The notes under the pieces were generated by a model, which was not told where the DNA came from, searched no databases, and saw only the letters and a program-made list of their open reading frames with translations. A program made the position numbers and the translations under genes. From positions 6,868,392 to 6,932,391 of the forward strand of contig OZ245997.1 of NCBI GenBank assembly GCA_965230195.1: 64,000 nucleotides of DNA. The letters are read 5' to 3'. This document shows positions 26,913 through 35,228 of the stretch, one piece after another (position 1 is the stretch's first letter; every line of letters begins with the position of its first letter). The stretch comes from Putridiphycobacter sp965230195 (GTDB lineage Bacteria; Bacteroidota; Bacteroidia; Flavobacteriales_D; Crocinitomicaceae).

Positions 26913-28004
26913 TCACGGTTGTATTTTTACCCCCTTACTTTGCGAATTATTATAGAATAACTTTTGACTTAAATCTGTCATGTCTGAGCTGACTTTGTGC
27001 TCCAATACTTTGGCGTAAATCTGAGTTGTTGCCAGTTTTGTGTGCCCTAGCAATCTGGAAACTGTTTCGATAGGAACGCCATTGGATAATGTGACTGTTG
27101 TGGCGAAAGTATGCCGGGAAATGTGCATAGTGAGTTTTTTAGTAATGCCGCAAAGGTCTGCTACTTCTTTCAGGTAGGCATTCATTTTTTGATTGCTCTT
27201 AACGGGTAGTAATTTGCCTTTTGAAATGCAATAGGGATGATCAGCATATTTTTCAATGATCTCTTGTGCCGGAGGCAAAAGAGGCACATTTGAGGTGGTC
27301 CCGGTTTTCTTTCGATTGGTAAAGATCCATTTGCCTCCGTCAATTCCCAGAGCAACATCATTTGAGGTTAGTTTGTCTACATCTACAAAAGCATAGCCGG
27401 TGTAGCAGCAGAAAAGAAATATATCGCGGACCTCCTCCAAACGTTGAATGGTGAATTCCTTTTCTGTTAGTGCTTGAAGTTCTTTTTCTGTGAGAATTTC
27501 TCGTTTAACCTTTTTCGTTGAGCATTTGAAACCACTGAATGGGTTCTTTGTGATCCAATCATTCATAACGGCCATATTCAACACTTTTTTCAAGTTCCGG
27601 ATGTATTTCATCACAGTATTATGACCAATCTCCTGATCGATTTTTAAGAAGTATTCAAAGTCGACAACAAACTTGTGATCAAGCTCCTGTAACATAACGT
27701 CTGAACGTTTGTAGTGTTTCTTCAGGTAGAGTTTAAGTTTTTTGAGTACCGTTTCAAACTTAGTATGGGTGGCTTTAACAACGTCTACTCCGATCAACTC
27801 TTTCATTTGGTCGTTGTGGTACTGAAAGGTTTCAATAAGGCTTCTTTGCTTTTCTCCTAATCCGAGATAGCTGTTTTTTACTGTGTCTGCAGAGATGAAC
27901 TTATCACTTGCCAATAATCTATTATAGTGCTTGTGAATCTCTCCCTTAACCATATCGAGATATGCATTTAATGTTCTGATTTCTTCTGAATTTCCTTTGG
28001 CCAT
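26913..28004 (-). CDS. Tyrosine recombinase, N-terminally truncated
   Basis: The 363-residue protein is a close relative of the one at 33712-34965 and retains the catalytic core: CYTGYAFVDVD, ISRHTFATTVTLSNGVPIE, LGHTKLATTQIYAKV (Arg, His-x-x-Arg, His and Tyr). The arm-binding N-terminus (about 55 residues) is missing because ~130 bp are absent relative to the other copy; the break falls between two GTTT tetramers in that copy. A TAG stop precedes in frame. The DNA differs at many silent sites, so the duplication is old or came from separate acquisitions. Probably defective for regulated integration. Confidence 0.85.
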   Translation of the reverse strand: MAKGNSEEIRTLNAYLDMVKGEIHKHYNRLLASDKFISADTVKNSYLGLGEKQRSLIETFQYHNDQMKELIGVDVVKATHTKFETVLKKLKLYLKKHYKRSDVMLQELDHKFVVDFEYFLKIDQEIGHNTVMKYIRNLKKVLNMAVMNDWITKNPFSGFKCSTKKVKREILTEKELQALTEKEFTIQRLEEVRDIFLFCCYTGYAFVDVDKLTSNDVALGIDGGKWIFTNRKKTGTTSNVPLLPPAQEIIEKYADHPYCISKGKLLPVKSNQKMNAYLKEVADLCGITKKLTMHISRHTFATTVTLSNGVPIETVSRLLGHTKLATTQIYAKVLEHKVSSDMTDLSQKLFYNNSQSKGVKIQP

Positions 28005-28150
28005 ACCTACGGTCGGTATCCATCTGGTAGGGAGTATATCCCTATTTACTGAGAATTGGGTTCTCTTGCCATTTGTTTTCTATGTCAAATTCTATCAAAA
28101 AGCAACAAATACAATTTCTTGAATCCCTTTGCAGGTTGACCATAATAAGG

Positions 28151-28690
28151 TCAATCATTTGCAGTACCTGGCTTATAGTCAATATCCCAGAACATTGGTT
28201 TCATAATCGCATCTGAGGCTACAGAAGTTCCCCCAACTTCTGCCATGGATCCAGGCTTGAGTTCCATCATTTTCCATGCATCAATACGTTTTACCTCTTT
28301 TTGAAATGGGAGAATAACGTAGGTAGGACTAAAACCTCTTGAACCGTAGTATTTTGGATATCCCAAAACAAAAACAGCATCAGTACCTAAAGATTTTAGG
28401 TGGCTCACTCCTTTTTCAATTAACTCTTTTCCAAGACCTTTGCTATGTAATTCTGGCAACACTCCAACCGGGGCAAGTAGATAGCATTTTTTACTTGGAT
28501 GGTCATTAAGTTTAAAGGGAGTGAAGATTATGTTTCCCACAATTCTATCGTCTTCTTTAATGTTTATTGAAATAGTCTCCTCTTGAGCGAGCATTTCACC
28601 AACCATATTTGAAATGACCGGACCTTCATGTTCTCCAAAGGCTTTTAAATGTAGATCTTGAATTTCTTGTTTTTCTTCCAGCGATATCAT
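28151..28690 (-). CDS. GNAT-family N-acetyltransferase
   Basis: The 179-residue protein has the GNAT core: IVGNIIFTPF (beta strands), YLLAPVGVLPELHSKGLGKE (motif A with acetyl-CoA pyrophosphate loop) and VFVLGYPKYYGSRGFSP. The shape matches the YhbS-like subgroup. The substrate is unknown. It sits between the truncated recombinase and the RsgA gene, in the same direction as the latter. Confidence 0.9.
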   Translation of the reverse strand: MISLEEKQEIQDLHLKAFGEHEGPVISNMVGEMLAQEETISINIKEDDRIVGNIIFTPFKLNDHPSKKCYLLAPVGVLPELHSKGLGKELIEKGVSHLKSLGTDAVFVLGYPKYYGSRGFSPTYVILPFQKEVKRIDAWKMMELKPGSMAEVGGTSVASDAIMKPMFWDIDYKPGTAND

Positions 28691-28780
28691 TCTTTTATAT
28701 TTGTGTAATTAGCAACCATTTTTCATTTAAAAATTGAAACATGCTGCACTAAATTTTCTTAATTATACCAAAGGGGCACT

Positions 28781-29815
28781 CTAATAAGTTATTGTTTTTT
28801 GTAGTACTGATTTTCTATATTTGGTTACATTTTTCTGATGCTGTCTTTCTCCACTCCAGCCCTTTTCACTCTTTTTTCTTTCTAAAAAGTCTAGTTCTTT
28901 TTTCAGGTTTAAATAGCTATCATAACGTTCAGGTGAAATAGATCCAATACTCATGCTATCCTGAACCGCGCAACCAGGCTCACCTTGGTGTGTACAATCT
29001 GAATACTTACATTCTGTTGCTATACTAGTAATTTCTTCAAATACGGTGTCTAAGCTATCCTCTTCTGCCCATAGTTGAATTTCTCTTAGTCCCGGAGAAT
29101 CAATTATAAATCCACCATTCTGAAGCTTCAACATTTGAGAACTGGATGTTGTATGTCTTCCTCTATTATCATCTTGCCGTAGCTCTCCAGTTTTTTGCAC
29201 TTGCTTTTTTAATAAAGCATTTGAGATGGTAGATTTACCAACACCGGATGGTCCTATAAAGGCAGCAGTTTTACCACCTGACAAGCGATCATAAATATCA
29301 ATAATACCATAGTTGTCATGAACACTACTGATAATAATTTCTACACCTGGTGCAATAACCTCAAGTTGATATTGAATTATTTCGGCTTTGTGGTTAAGAT
29401 CTGCTTTATTCAATAGGACAAGAGGTGTTGCTCCACTATCCCATGCTAAAACCATATATCTTTCTAATAAACGGTCTGAATAATTTCTTTCCCTGTCTAA
29501 ACCTAATACAACAACTACATAATCAATGTTTGCAGCAAGTACTTGTTCTTTTGTTGTTTCTCCGGATGCTTTTCGGCTTATTTGAGTGTTTCGTTTTAAA
29601 ACTTCTTCAATTAAAACAAGGTCATTGTTAATTGATGCAAATACCCAATCACCTACACAAGGGAAATCACTGTTCTGATTTGCGTTATGAAAATAGCTCC
29701 CCGTTAACTTGGCATTTTTTACTTTTGAACCAACTCTTACTTTGTAGTTATTGTGTTGTTTTTGAACAACTTGATATTTTTCTCTATTTAAGTTCATTTT
29801 CTTTTCCTTTTTCAC
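28781..29815 (-). CDS. rsgA: RsgA, ribosome-biogenesis GTPase (second copy)
   Basis: The 344-residue protein has the full RsgA layout: N-terminal OB-fold (CVGDWVFASIN), circularly permuted GTPase with G4 LNKADL first, then G1 GPSGVGKST and G3 DSPGLRE, and a C-terminal zinc module (ECKYSDCTHQGEPGC). It promotes late 30S assembly in other bacteria. It overlaps the RNHCP gene, so the two are co-translated. It is a second RsgA besides the fragment at 1-434, and lies on the accessory island. Confidence 0.92.
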   Translation of the reverse strand: MKKEKKMNLNREKYQVVQKQHNNYKVRVGSKVKNAKLTGSYFHNANQNSDFPCVGDWVFASINNDLVLIEEVLKRNTQISRKASGETTKEQVLAANIDYVVVVLGLDRERNYSDRLLERYMVLAWDSGATPLVLLNKADLNHKAEIIQYQLEVIAPGVEIIISSVHDNYGIIDIYDRLSGGKTAAFIGPSGVGKSTISNALLKKQVQKTGELRQDDNRGRHTTSSSQMLKLQNGGFIIDSPGLREIQLWAEEDSLDTVFEEITSIATECKYSDCTHQGEPGCAVQDSMSIGSISPERYDSYLNLKKELDFLERKKSEKGWSGERQHQKNVTKYRKSVLQKTITY

Positions 29816-30194
29816 GACTTAATTCATGCAAAGTCGAAATGATTGTTTTTGATGGAAATGGCAAGGATAACAATGGTTGAGTTGCGATTGTAAACAACAG
29901 TAATTCATTGTCATCTGAAGCCACTCTATTTATTCTAATAATTTTACATTGAGTACATCTATGGATTAGAGACCATTCTTTGCTTTCTTGAGCATATACA
30001 GCAATTGGTTGCATAATTCCGCGGCAACTTGCTCTTCTATCTCCAGGTGTTATATCTAAATGTAAACTATGCAGGCAGTGTGGGCAATGATTTCTATGTC
30101 TGCCTCCAAGTTCTAGAGGAGCAACACCTTTACCGCATGATTCACATATAAATGACTCATGTGGGTTTTGCCTTATAATCTTTTTTCGTGTCAT
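29784..30194 (-). CDS. RNHCP-domain zinc protein
   Basis: From ATG 30194 (MTRKKIIRQNPHESFICESC) the product is 136 residues. It has CxxC at the start, the RNHCPHC motif that names the family (GGRHRNHCPHCLHSLHLD), and a further HRCTQCKIIRINRVASDD. RNHCP proteins are small zinc-binding proteins of unknown mechanism. Here the gene overlaps rsgA by 32 bp, which argues for a joint role in ribosome assembly. Its promoter carries the TetR operator described at 30227. Confidence 0.88.
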   Translation of the reverse strand: MTRKKIIRQNPHESFICESCGKGVAPLELGGRHRNHCPHCLHSLHLDITPGDRRASCRGIMQPIAVYAQESKEWSLIHRCTQCKIIRINRVASDDNELLLFTIATQPLLSLPFPSKTIISTLHELSREKGKENELK

Positions 30195-30226
30195 ATGTGC
30201 ATATTTGTGTAAGTAAATATTAACCG

Positions 30227-30276
30227 ACTGCACGGACGGTCAGTGCAAATGTATAGACAATTTTTTTTCCCACAAG
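30227..30276 (-). promoter_or_regulatory. Promoter plus TetR-type operator before RNHCP-rsgA
   Basis: On the minus strand CTTG (30276-30273) lies 19 bases before TACATTTG (30253-30246), a good Bacteroidota TTTG-N19-TAnnTTTG promoter. Directly downstream is the imperfect palindrome ACTGACCGTCCGTGCAGT (30244-30227). A near-identical operator sits at 33654. Confidence 0.7.
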
Positions 30277-30364
30277 AAAATTTTAACTTTTTATGGATTT
30301 CTTTAATGAACAGAAAGAATTAATGTTGCTCAGAAATCACAATGATATTTTGACATTCCATAAA

Positions 30365-30925
30365 TTATTTAGGGCAAAGAATGCCCTGAATAAAATGTTC
30401 AAACAACTGGTACTGTATTTTTCTTAAGTGCTTGTCTGTGAACATATGGTTACAATTGTATATGTATTCCATCTCAGTAATTCTTAATTTTGATAGAATG
30501 CTGGTGTCAATAGAACTTCTAAAAAGTCTAGCATCTTTTCCTTTTTCCAGCATGGACATTACTTGATGACGTATCTGTTCCTTAAATGATTGTACTATTA
30601 TTTCTTCTTTCGGATAGTACTTTGTTAAATCATTAATCACTAGTTGATTCATTTTACTAAATGAATCGTAAATGACTTTGTCAATATTTCTCAAGCCTTC
30701 AACTGGGTCAATTATTGTTGATGAACCTAATTGCCTGTTTACATCAGAACATTTTAAATTGACGTAATCGGTGATCAAGTGATTCCTACTAGGATAGAAC
30801 TGGTATATTGTTTTTTTAGAAATTCTCAGATGTTTCGCGATGCGATCCATTGTCACTTTTTTGAATCCAAGGTTTTCAAATAATTCAGCAGAATCAACCA
30901 ATATTCTATTCTTCATTATAGACAT
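30365..30925 (-). CDS. TetR-family regulator
   Basis: The 186-residue protein begins with a TetR HTH (ILVDSAELFENLGFKKVTMD, then HLRISKKTIYQFYPSRNHLI) and continues as helical ligand domain. It is the least similar of the three TetR proteins of this cluster and its own upstream region lacks the shared operator. Its target is therefore open; it lies convergent with nothing and downstream of the RNHCP promoter region. Confidence 0.88.
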   Translation of the reverse strand: MSIMKNRILVDSAELFENLGFKKVTMDRIAKHLRISKKTIYQFYPSRNHLITDYVNLKCSDVNRQLGSSTIIDPVEGLRNIDKVIYDSFSKMNQLVINDLTKYYPKEEIIVQSFKEQIRHQVMSMLEKGKDARLFRSSIDTSILSKLRITEMEYIYNCNHMFTDKHLRKIQYQLFEHFIQGILCPK

Positions 30926-31004
30926 TTAAACACTTTTACAATAGTAATTTTTCTGTTGGCTTGTTATGCATTTAACTTTGATTGTTTATGCTAAATAGTT
31001 CCTC

Positions 31005-31547
31005 TCAATAATTCATATATTTTTCTAATAAATGTTCTTTGATATCTAAAAGTGGGTACTCTTCCCTTGTGCTCAAATAGCTAAGTGCAATTCCATCCAA
31101 TTCAGCTATAAAAACATAGCTAAGGGTTTCTGATCTTTCTGGATCTAACTTGGTGAATATTGCATGAGTGGATTCAAAAATAATGCTAGTTCTTTCTTTG
31201 ATTAAATCATTTAATACCTCCCTTGTTTTGGGCTGTAACATGACATTTAAATCGAATTGAAAAGCTAATTTGTTTATTTCTAATTGATAAAAGAACGTGT
31301 TTAATAGATCCTTTAATTGATCTTTAACCGATACGACCTCTTTTTTAGATTCATTTATTTTTATGATAACATTTGTAGACTTGTTGAAAATTTCTCGCAA
31401 TAATCCATCTTTTGATCTGAAATGATGTGAAATTAGGCCTTTCGAAACATTTGCTTTTTCGCAAATTACTGATAAAGGTGTGTTTTCATAACCTCTTTCA
31501 GAGAAGAGTTTAGTTGCAATTTCAATTATTTGATCTCTTTTTTCCAT
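31005..31547 (-). CDS. TetR-family regulator
   Basis: The 180-residue protein has the HTH IIEIATKLFSERGYENTPLS plus CEKANVSKGLISHHFRSKDG, nearly the same as in the 33079-33627 protein (ANVSKGLVSHHFKSKDG). The two are paralogues along their whole length (LLDIKEHLLEKYMNY against LSDLKNYFIKKYMNN). A promoter/operator block lies just upstream at 31573-31621. It probably represses its own gene and perhaps the polyamine or RNHCP promoters. Confidence 0.9.
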   Translation of the reverse strand: MEKRDQIIEIATKLFSERGYENTPLSVICEKANVSKGLISHHFRSKDGLLREIFNKSTNVIIKINESKKEVVSVKDQLKDLLNTFFYQLEINKLAFQFDLNVMLQPKTREVLNDLIKERTSIIFESTHAIFTKLDPERSETLSYVFIAELDGIALSYLSTREEYPLLDIKEHLLEKYMNY

Positions 31548-31572
31548 TACGAATATTATCTTATTTGAGTGG

Positions 31573-31621
31573 ACTGAACGGCCAGTCAGGGTAAATTTAT
31601 GGACATTTTTAAGACTACAAG
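31573..31621 (-). promoter_or_regulatory. Promoter plus TetR-type operator before tetR (31547)
   Basis: CTTG (31621-31618) lies 18 bases before TAAATTTA (31599-31592), followed by the operator-like ACTGAACGGCCAGTCAG (plus strand, from 31573). It shares order and core with the blocks at 30227 and 33654 but is the most diverged of the three. Confidence 0.6.
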
Positions 31622-31639
31622 AGAATTTTCTGTTGAAGT

Positions 31640-31996
31640 TTAAATTGAATATCCACGTTGTACAAGATTTACCGATTTTGTTTTGTACCCAATTTCTTCA
31701 GAAATATCCTCTAGTACTAGAAGAGTGTCTTTAGGGTCACCACAACTGAAAACATCAAATGCGACATAATTATGCTCAGGCCAAGTATGGATGGAGATAT
31801 GAGATGTGGATAATAAGATAAATCCCGTAATGCCTTGAGGTGAGAACTTATAAAAATAGTCGTGAAGTGCAACAAGTGAAGTTTTTTGAACGGCATCAAG
31901 AAGCACTTTTCGCAAAAATTGGAGATTGTCAATTTTTGACACCTCACAATTGAATAACTCACATAGGTAATGGAACCCTGTTGGTTTATTTATCAT
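31640..31996 (-). CDS. speD: S-adenosylmethionine decarboxylase (SpeD-like)
   Basis: From ATG 31996 the proenzyme is 118 residues, the usual size of prokaryotic class 1B SpeD. The processing site region reads STSHISIHTWPEHNYVAFDV with Ser65 expected to become the pyruvoyl group. In the canonical enzyme a Glu precedes that serine; here it is Thr64. FSCGDPKDTL is the conserved Cys region. The product, decarboxylated AdoMet, donates aminopropyl groups. It starts 1 bp after the bpsA-like gene, so the two are one operon. SpeD homologues with altered activity (arginine or ornithine decarboxylase) are known, which the Thr makes worth considering. Confidence 0.88.
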   Translation of the reverse strand: MINKPTGFHYLCELFNCEVSKIDNLQFLRKVLLDAVQKTSLVALHDYFYKFSPQGITGFILLSTSHISIHTWPEHNYVAFDVFSCGDPKDTLLVLEDISEEIGYKTKSVNLVQRGYSI

Positions 31997-31997
31997 A

Positions 31998-33026
31998 TCA
32001 TTTTTTCTTTGTTTGATCTGCGGTATAAATAGTGTCACTAAATGTTTTATTTATAATTGGTGAAACCGAAAGAGAGGTCGTATGGATCTCAAAGAGAGTA
32101 CCTGTCGATCCTAAGATACTCGCTCCATAGTATTCGTTAAACCCATGATGTTGATTTTCAACGCTCAGAGCTAGATTTCCAAATATTTTTTCAAGTTTCA
32201 TTTTTTTGTCTGCCGGCCAGTGTGCAAATGATAAAAACAAGAGTTTTTCGGCTTCCTGTACTAACAGCTCAATACTCCTGGATAAAAATAGTTCTGCTCC
32301 TAGTATAGAATATGGAGGGTCGGTTTCAACAACATCAAACTGACGTATCAGTTTTTTTGGTAATGGCATTCGTATATCGTGACGAATACATTTAATTGGA
32401 AACTTTTCTTTTAAAGCAATTGAATTTATATATGTTATAAATCGAGAATCTATATCGATTACTACAAGTTGAGGTATAATTCCTAGATCTCCTGCATACT
32501 TTGCAACTAAACAAATAGCAATAGAAACCAAATCGTCATCTCCTATTAATGCAATCCTTTTACCTTCAATTGCACCTTGAACATACATTAGTAATGCCCT
32601 ACGGATTGCTGTTTCAGCTGTGCACGGTGTTTGATCAAGTGAAGGATCAAATTTTGGAGCCTCAGCAACATATTTTTGCATTTCAACAATGAGACTATCC
32701 ATTGTTTTCGGTATAGCAAAATTAGGATCGAGTATTTCATGCTTGGTGAGCTCTAAATTACCTCTTAACCTTAAGGTTTCCTTGACATATTGTTTTCCTG
32801 CATTCGAGAGCGACATTCCATTTTTCCGGACTAAAATGCCTGCATGCTCTAACTCCCGTCTAACTGCTGATACAACCGGTACTGGTATATGCGTATATTT
32901 TGAAACATCCTTAGAACTAACAGGAGCATGTCTAAGGATAGCTCGAAGAATATTACGTACCCCTTCACTCCCTTCGTAGATTTGAGTTTTTATTGCAACC
33001 TGGGTAATTATGTCATTGTTATTCAT
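31998..33026 (-). CDS. bpsA: Branched-chain polyamine synthase (BpsA-like)
   Basis: The 342-residue protein has an N-terminal winged-helix (IPVPVVSAVRRELEHAGILV), then a Rossmann-like transferase core with IALIGDDDLVSIA (162-165 GDDD), VVIDIDSRF (DID 191-193) and VETDPPYSILGAELFLSR (DPPY 236-239). This is the DUF43/BpsA pattern known from thermophiles, where the enzyme adds an aminopropyl group to the internal nitrogen of spermidine. Coupling to speD, which supplies the donor, supports that role. In a mesophile-type genome its product is unexpected. The exact acceptor is not established by sequence. Confidence 0.82.
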   Translation of the reverse strand: MNNNDIITQVAIKTQIYEGSEGVRNILRAILRHAPVSSKDVSKYTHIPVPVVSAVRRELEHAGILVRKNGMSLSNAGKQYVKETLRLRGNLELTKHEILDPNFAIPKTMDSLIVEMQKYVAEAPKFDPSLDQTPCTAETAIRRALLMYVQGAIEGKRIALIGDDDLVSIAICLVAKYAGDLGIIPQLVVIDIDSRFITYINSIALKEKFPIKCIRHDIRMPLPKKLIRQFDVVETDPPYSILGAELFLSRSIELLVQEAEKLLFLSFAHWPADKKMKLEKIFGNLALSVENQHHGFNEYYGASILGSTGTLFEIHTTSLSVSPIINKTFSDTIYTADQTKKK

Positions 33027-33078
33027 TTAATGTATTTACTTTGTTCTCATGAGGCAAAATCGTTTTTCTATTTTGGGA

Positions 33079-33627
33079 TCATATGCCATTATTCATGTAT
33101 TTCTTGATAAAATAATTCTTAAGATCTGAAAGGGGATACTCATTTTTTGAGTTCAAATAACTTAATGTTATACCGTTCAATTCTGCGAGAAATATATAGC
33201 TTGACAGTGTTGAATTTTTGTAATTCATTCTTTTGAATATTTCATTGGTATAATTGAAAAGTGTATTAGACCTTTCCTGGATTAGATCGTTTAAAACGCC
33301 CCTTGTTTTGGGGTGTGTCATCATATTTAACTGAAACTGAAAAGTTAGTTTCTTATCCTTTAGTTCTTCAAAGAAAGAGTCCAGAAAACTCGTCAGACTG
33401 TCTTTTGTTTTATGATGTTCTGTTTTTATCTTAATAGTTTCTAGTCTAACCTTCGAAGAGTATAAAAAGACTTCACTTAATAAGCCATCCTTTGATTTAA
33501 AATGATGCGAAACCAAGCCTTTGGAAACGTTTGCCTTCTTACATATTGTGGATAAAGAAGTGTTCTCATACCCCTTTTGAGAAAATAGTTGTGATGCAAT
33601 CTCAATTATTCGTTCTTTTTTGTTCAT
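33079..33627 (-). CDS. TetR-family regulator
   Basis: I chose ATG 33627 (MNKKERIIEIASQLFSQKGY), giving 182 residues; the longer frame would begin inside the promoter. It is a paralogue of the 31005-31547 protein in both the HTH and the ligand domain. The gene is 53 bp upstream of bpsA-speD in the same direction and has a well-formed promoter/operator block at 33654-33703, so it probably controls itself and the polyamine operon. Confidence 0.9.
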   Translation of the reverse strand: MNKKERIIEIASQLFSQKGYENTSLSTICKKANVSKGLVSHHFKSKDGLLSEVFLYSSKVRLETIKIKTEHHKTKDSLTSFLDSFFEELKDKKLTFQFQLNMMTHPKTRGVLNDLIQERSNTLFNYTNEIFKRMNYKNSTLSSYIFLAELNGITLSYLNSKNEYPLSDLKNYFIKKYMNNGI

Positions 33628-33653
33628 ACTAATAGAAATTTTAGTTTGCTCTG

Positions 33654-33703
33654 ACTGCACGGTCGGTCAGTGCAAATGTATGTACATTTTTCCTTTTTGC
33701 AAC
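33654..33703 (-). promoter_or_regulatory. Promoter plus TetR-type operator before tetR-bpsA-speD
   Basis: On the minus strand GTTG (33703-33700) lies 19 bases before TACATTTG (33680-33673), followed by ACTGACCGACCGTGCAGT (33671-33654). The block is nearly identical to that at 30227, linking the polyamine and RNHCP-rsgA units into one regulon. Confidence 0.75.
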
Positions 33704-33711
33704 GGAAAAGG

Positions 33712-34965
33712 CTAATTACTTTTGATTTTTGAAGGTATCGTAGGGTTAGAAAACAACTTTTCGCTTAGGTTAGCAATGTCTTTGCTTACCTTGTGTTCTA
33801 GTACCTTTGCATAAATTTGAGTAGTCGCTAACTTTGTATGACCAAGCAGCCGAGATACTGTTTCGATTGGAACCCCATTGGATAGTGTTACGGTGGTGGC
33901 GAATGTGTGACGAGCAATATGCATGGTCAGTTTCTTTGTGATTCCACATAGATCTGCAACTTCTTTTAAGTAGGCGTTCATTTTCTGGTTGCTCTTCACT
34001 GGTAGTAACTTACCTTTTGAGATGCAATAAGGATGTTCAACGTACTTCTCAATAATCTCTTGTGCCGGAGGCAAAAGAGGTACATTAGAGGTGGTTCCAG
34101 TTTTCTTTCGATTGGTGAAGATCCACTTTCCACCATCTATTCCCAGGGCAACATCATTTATTGTAAGCTTTTCCACATCTACAAATGCGTAACCAGTATA
34201 GCAACAGAACAGGAAGATATCACGTACTTCTTCCAGGCGTTGAATGCTAAATTCTTTTTCTGCGAGTGCTTGCAGTTCTTTTTCTGTTAGGATTTCACGC
34301 TTTACTTTCTTGGTTGAACATTTGAAGCTGTTGAATGGATTCTTGGTGATCCAATCATTCATTACCGCCATGTTCATCACCTTTTTTAGATTCCGGATGT
34401 ATTTCATTACCGTGTTGTGTCCAATCTCCTGATCAACTTTTAGGAAGTATTCAAAGTCGACAATGAATTTATGGTCGAGTTCCTGCAGCATGAGATCAGA
34501 ACGTTTGTAGTGTTTTTTCAGGTAGAGTTTTATTTTTTTGAGAACGGTTTCAAATTTGGTGTGTGTGGCCTTGACGACATCAACCCCAATGAGTTCTTTC
34601 ATTTGATCATTGTGGTACTGGAAGGTTTCAATAAGGCTTCTTTGCTTTTCTCCGAGTCCTAAATAGCTGTTCTTGACAGTATCTGCAGAGATGAACTTAC
34701 CACTTGCCAATAGTCTGTTGTAGTGTTTGTGGATTTCCCCTTTTACCATGTCCAGGTATGCATTTAATGTTCTGGCTTGCTCGGAATTGCCTTTGGCGAT
34801 TCCAGCTGCTGAAATCCATCTGTTAGGTTCTATATCCCTATTGATTGAGAATTGGGTTCTTTTGCCGTTTACAGTAATTCTGCAATAGATTGGTGCATGG
34901 CCATTGGCTTTGGTTCTGGACTTATAAATCCAAAACAGCACATTAAAGGTTTGTTTTGCTTTCAT
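33712..34965 (-). CDS. Tyrosine recombinase/integrase, complete
   Basis: The 417-residue protein has the Bacteroidota arm-binding N-terminus (FNVLFWIYKSRTKANGHAPI), a SAM-like core-binding domain, and catalytic motifs CCYTGYAFVDVE, HIARHTFATTVTLSNG and LGHTKLATTQIYAKV. It is the complete counterpart of the truncated copy at 26913. It lies 264 bp from the right tRNA-Asp tail, the usual position of an integrase next to its attachment site. Confidence 0.93.
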   Translation of the reverse strand: MKAKQTFNVLFWIYKSRTKANGHAPIYCRITVNGKRTQFSINRDIEPNRWISAAGIAKGNSEQARTLNAYLDMVKGEIHKHYNRLLASGKFISADTVKNSYLGLGEKQRSLIETFQYHNDQMKELIGVDVVKATHTKFETVLKKIKLYLKKHYKRSDLMLQELDHKFIVDFEYFLKVDQEIGHNTVMKYIRNLKKVMNMAVMNDWITKNPFNSFKCSTKKVKREILTEKELQALAEKEFSIQRLEEVRDIFLFCCYTGYAFVDVEKLTINDVALGIDGGKWIFTNRKKTGTTSNVPLLPPAQEIIEKYVEHPYCISKGKLLPVKSNQKMNAYLKEVADLCGITKKLTMHIARHTFATTVTLSNGVPIETVSRLLGHTKLATTQIYAKVLEHKVSKDIANLSEKLFSNPTIPSKIKSN

Positions 34966-35077
34966 ATTGTTTGACTTTTAGTGTTACCGATTTCACTCGT
35001 TTTCTATGTCAAATCCTATCAAAAAGCTACAAATACAATTTCTTGAATCCTTTAACTGTAAAGGGATTCGGAGTTAA

Positions 35078-35115
35078 TCGGTAACAGTTGACCAATTTAT
35101 TGGGACTGTTACCGA
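35078..35115. promoter_or_regulatory. Inverted repeat near the right island end
   Basis: TCGGTAACAGT (35078-35088) and ACTGTTACCGA (35105-35115) form an 11-bp perfect inverted repeat with a 16-bp spacer. The same word occurs at the left end (AACTGTTACCGATT, 6548-6561), and GTTACCGATT recurs at about 34983. It could be a recombinase arm site. The rest of 34966-35442 holds the terminator and tRNA tail below and no gene. Confidence 0.55.
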
Positions 35116-35171
35116 ATTTGGTACCAACTTGGGTGAGATTTCTTGAATTTTATGGAAGTGTATAAAAACAA

Positions 35172-35205
35172 AAAACCGCTTAAATACTAAGATTTAAGCG
35201 GTTTT
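35172..35205. terminator. Bidirectional terminator
   Basis: AAAACCGCTTAAAT (35172-35185) and ATTTAAGCGGTTTT (35192-35205) form a perfect 14-bp stem with a 6-nt loop. As on the left side, a strong hairpin precedes the tRNA-Asp tail. Confidence 0.85.
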
Positions 35206-35228
35206 GATGTGATTTAGCTTTCGCTAAA

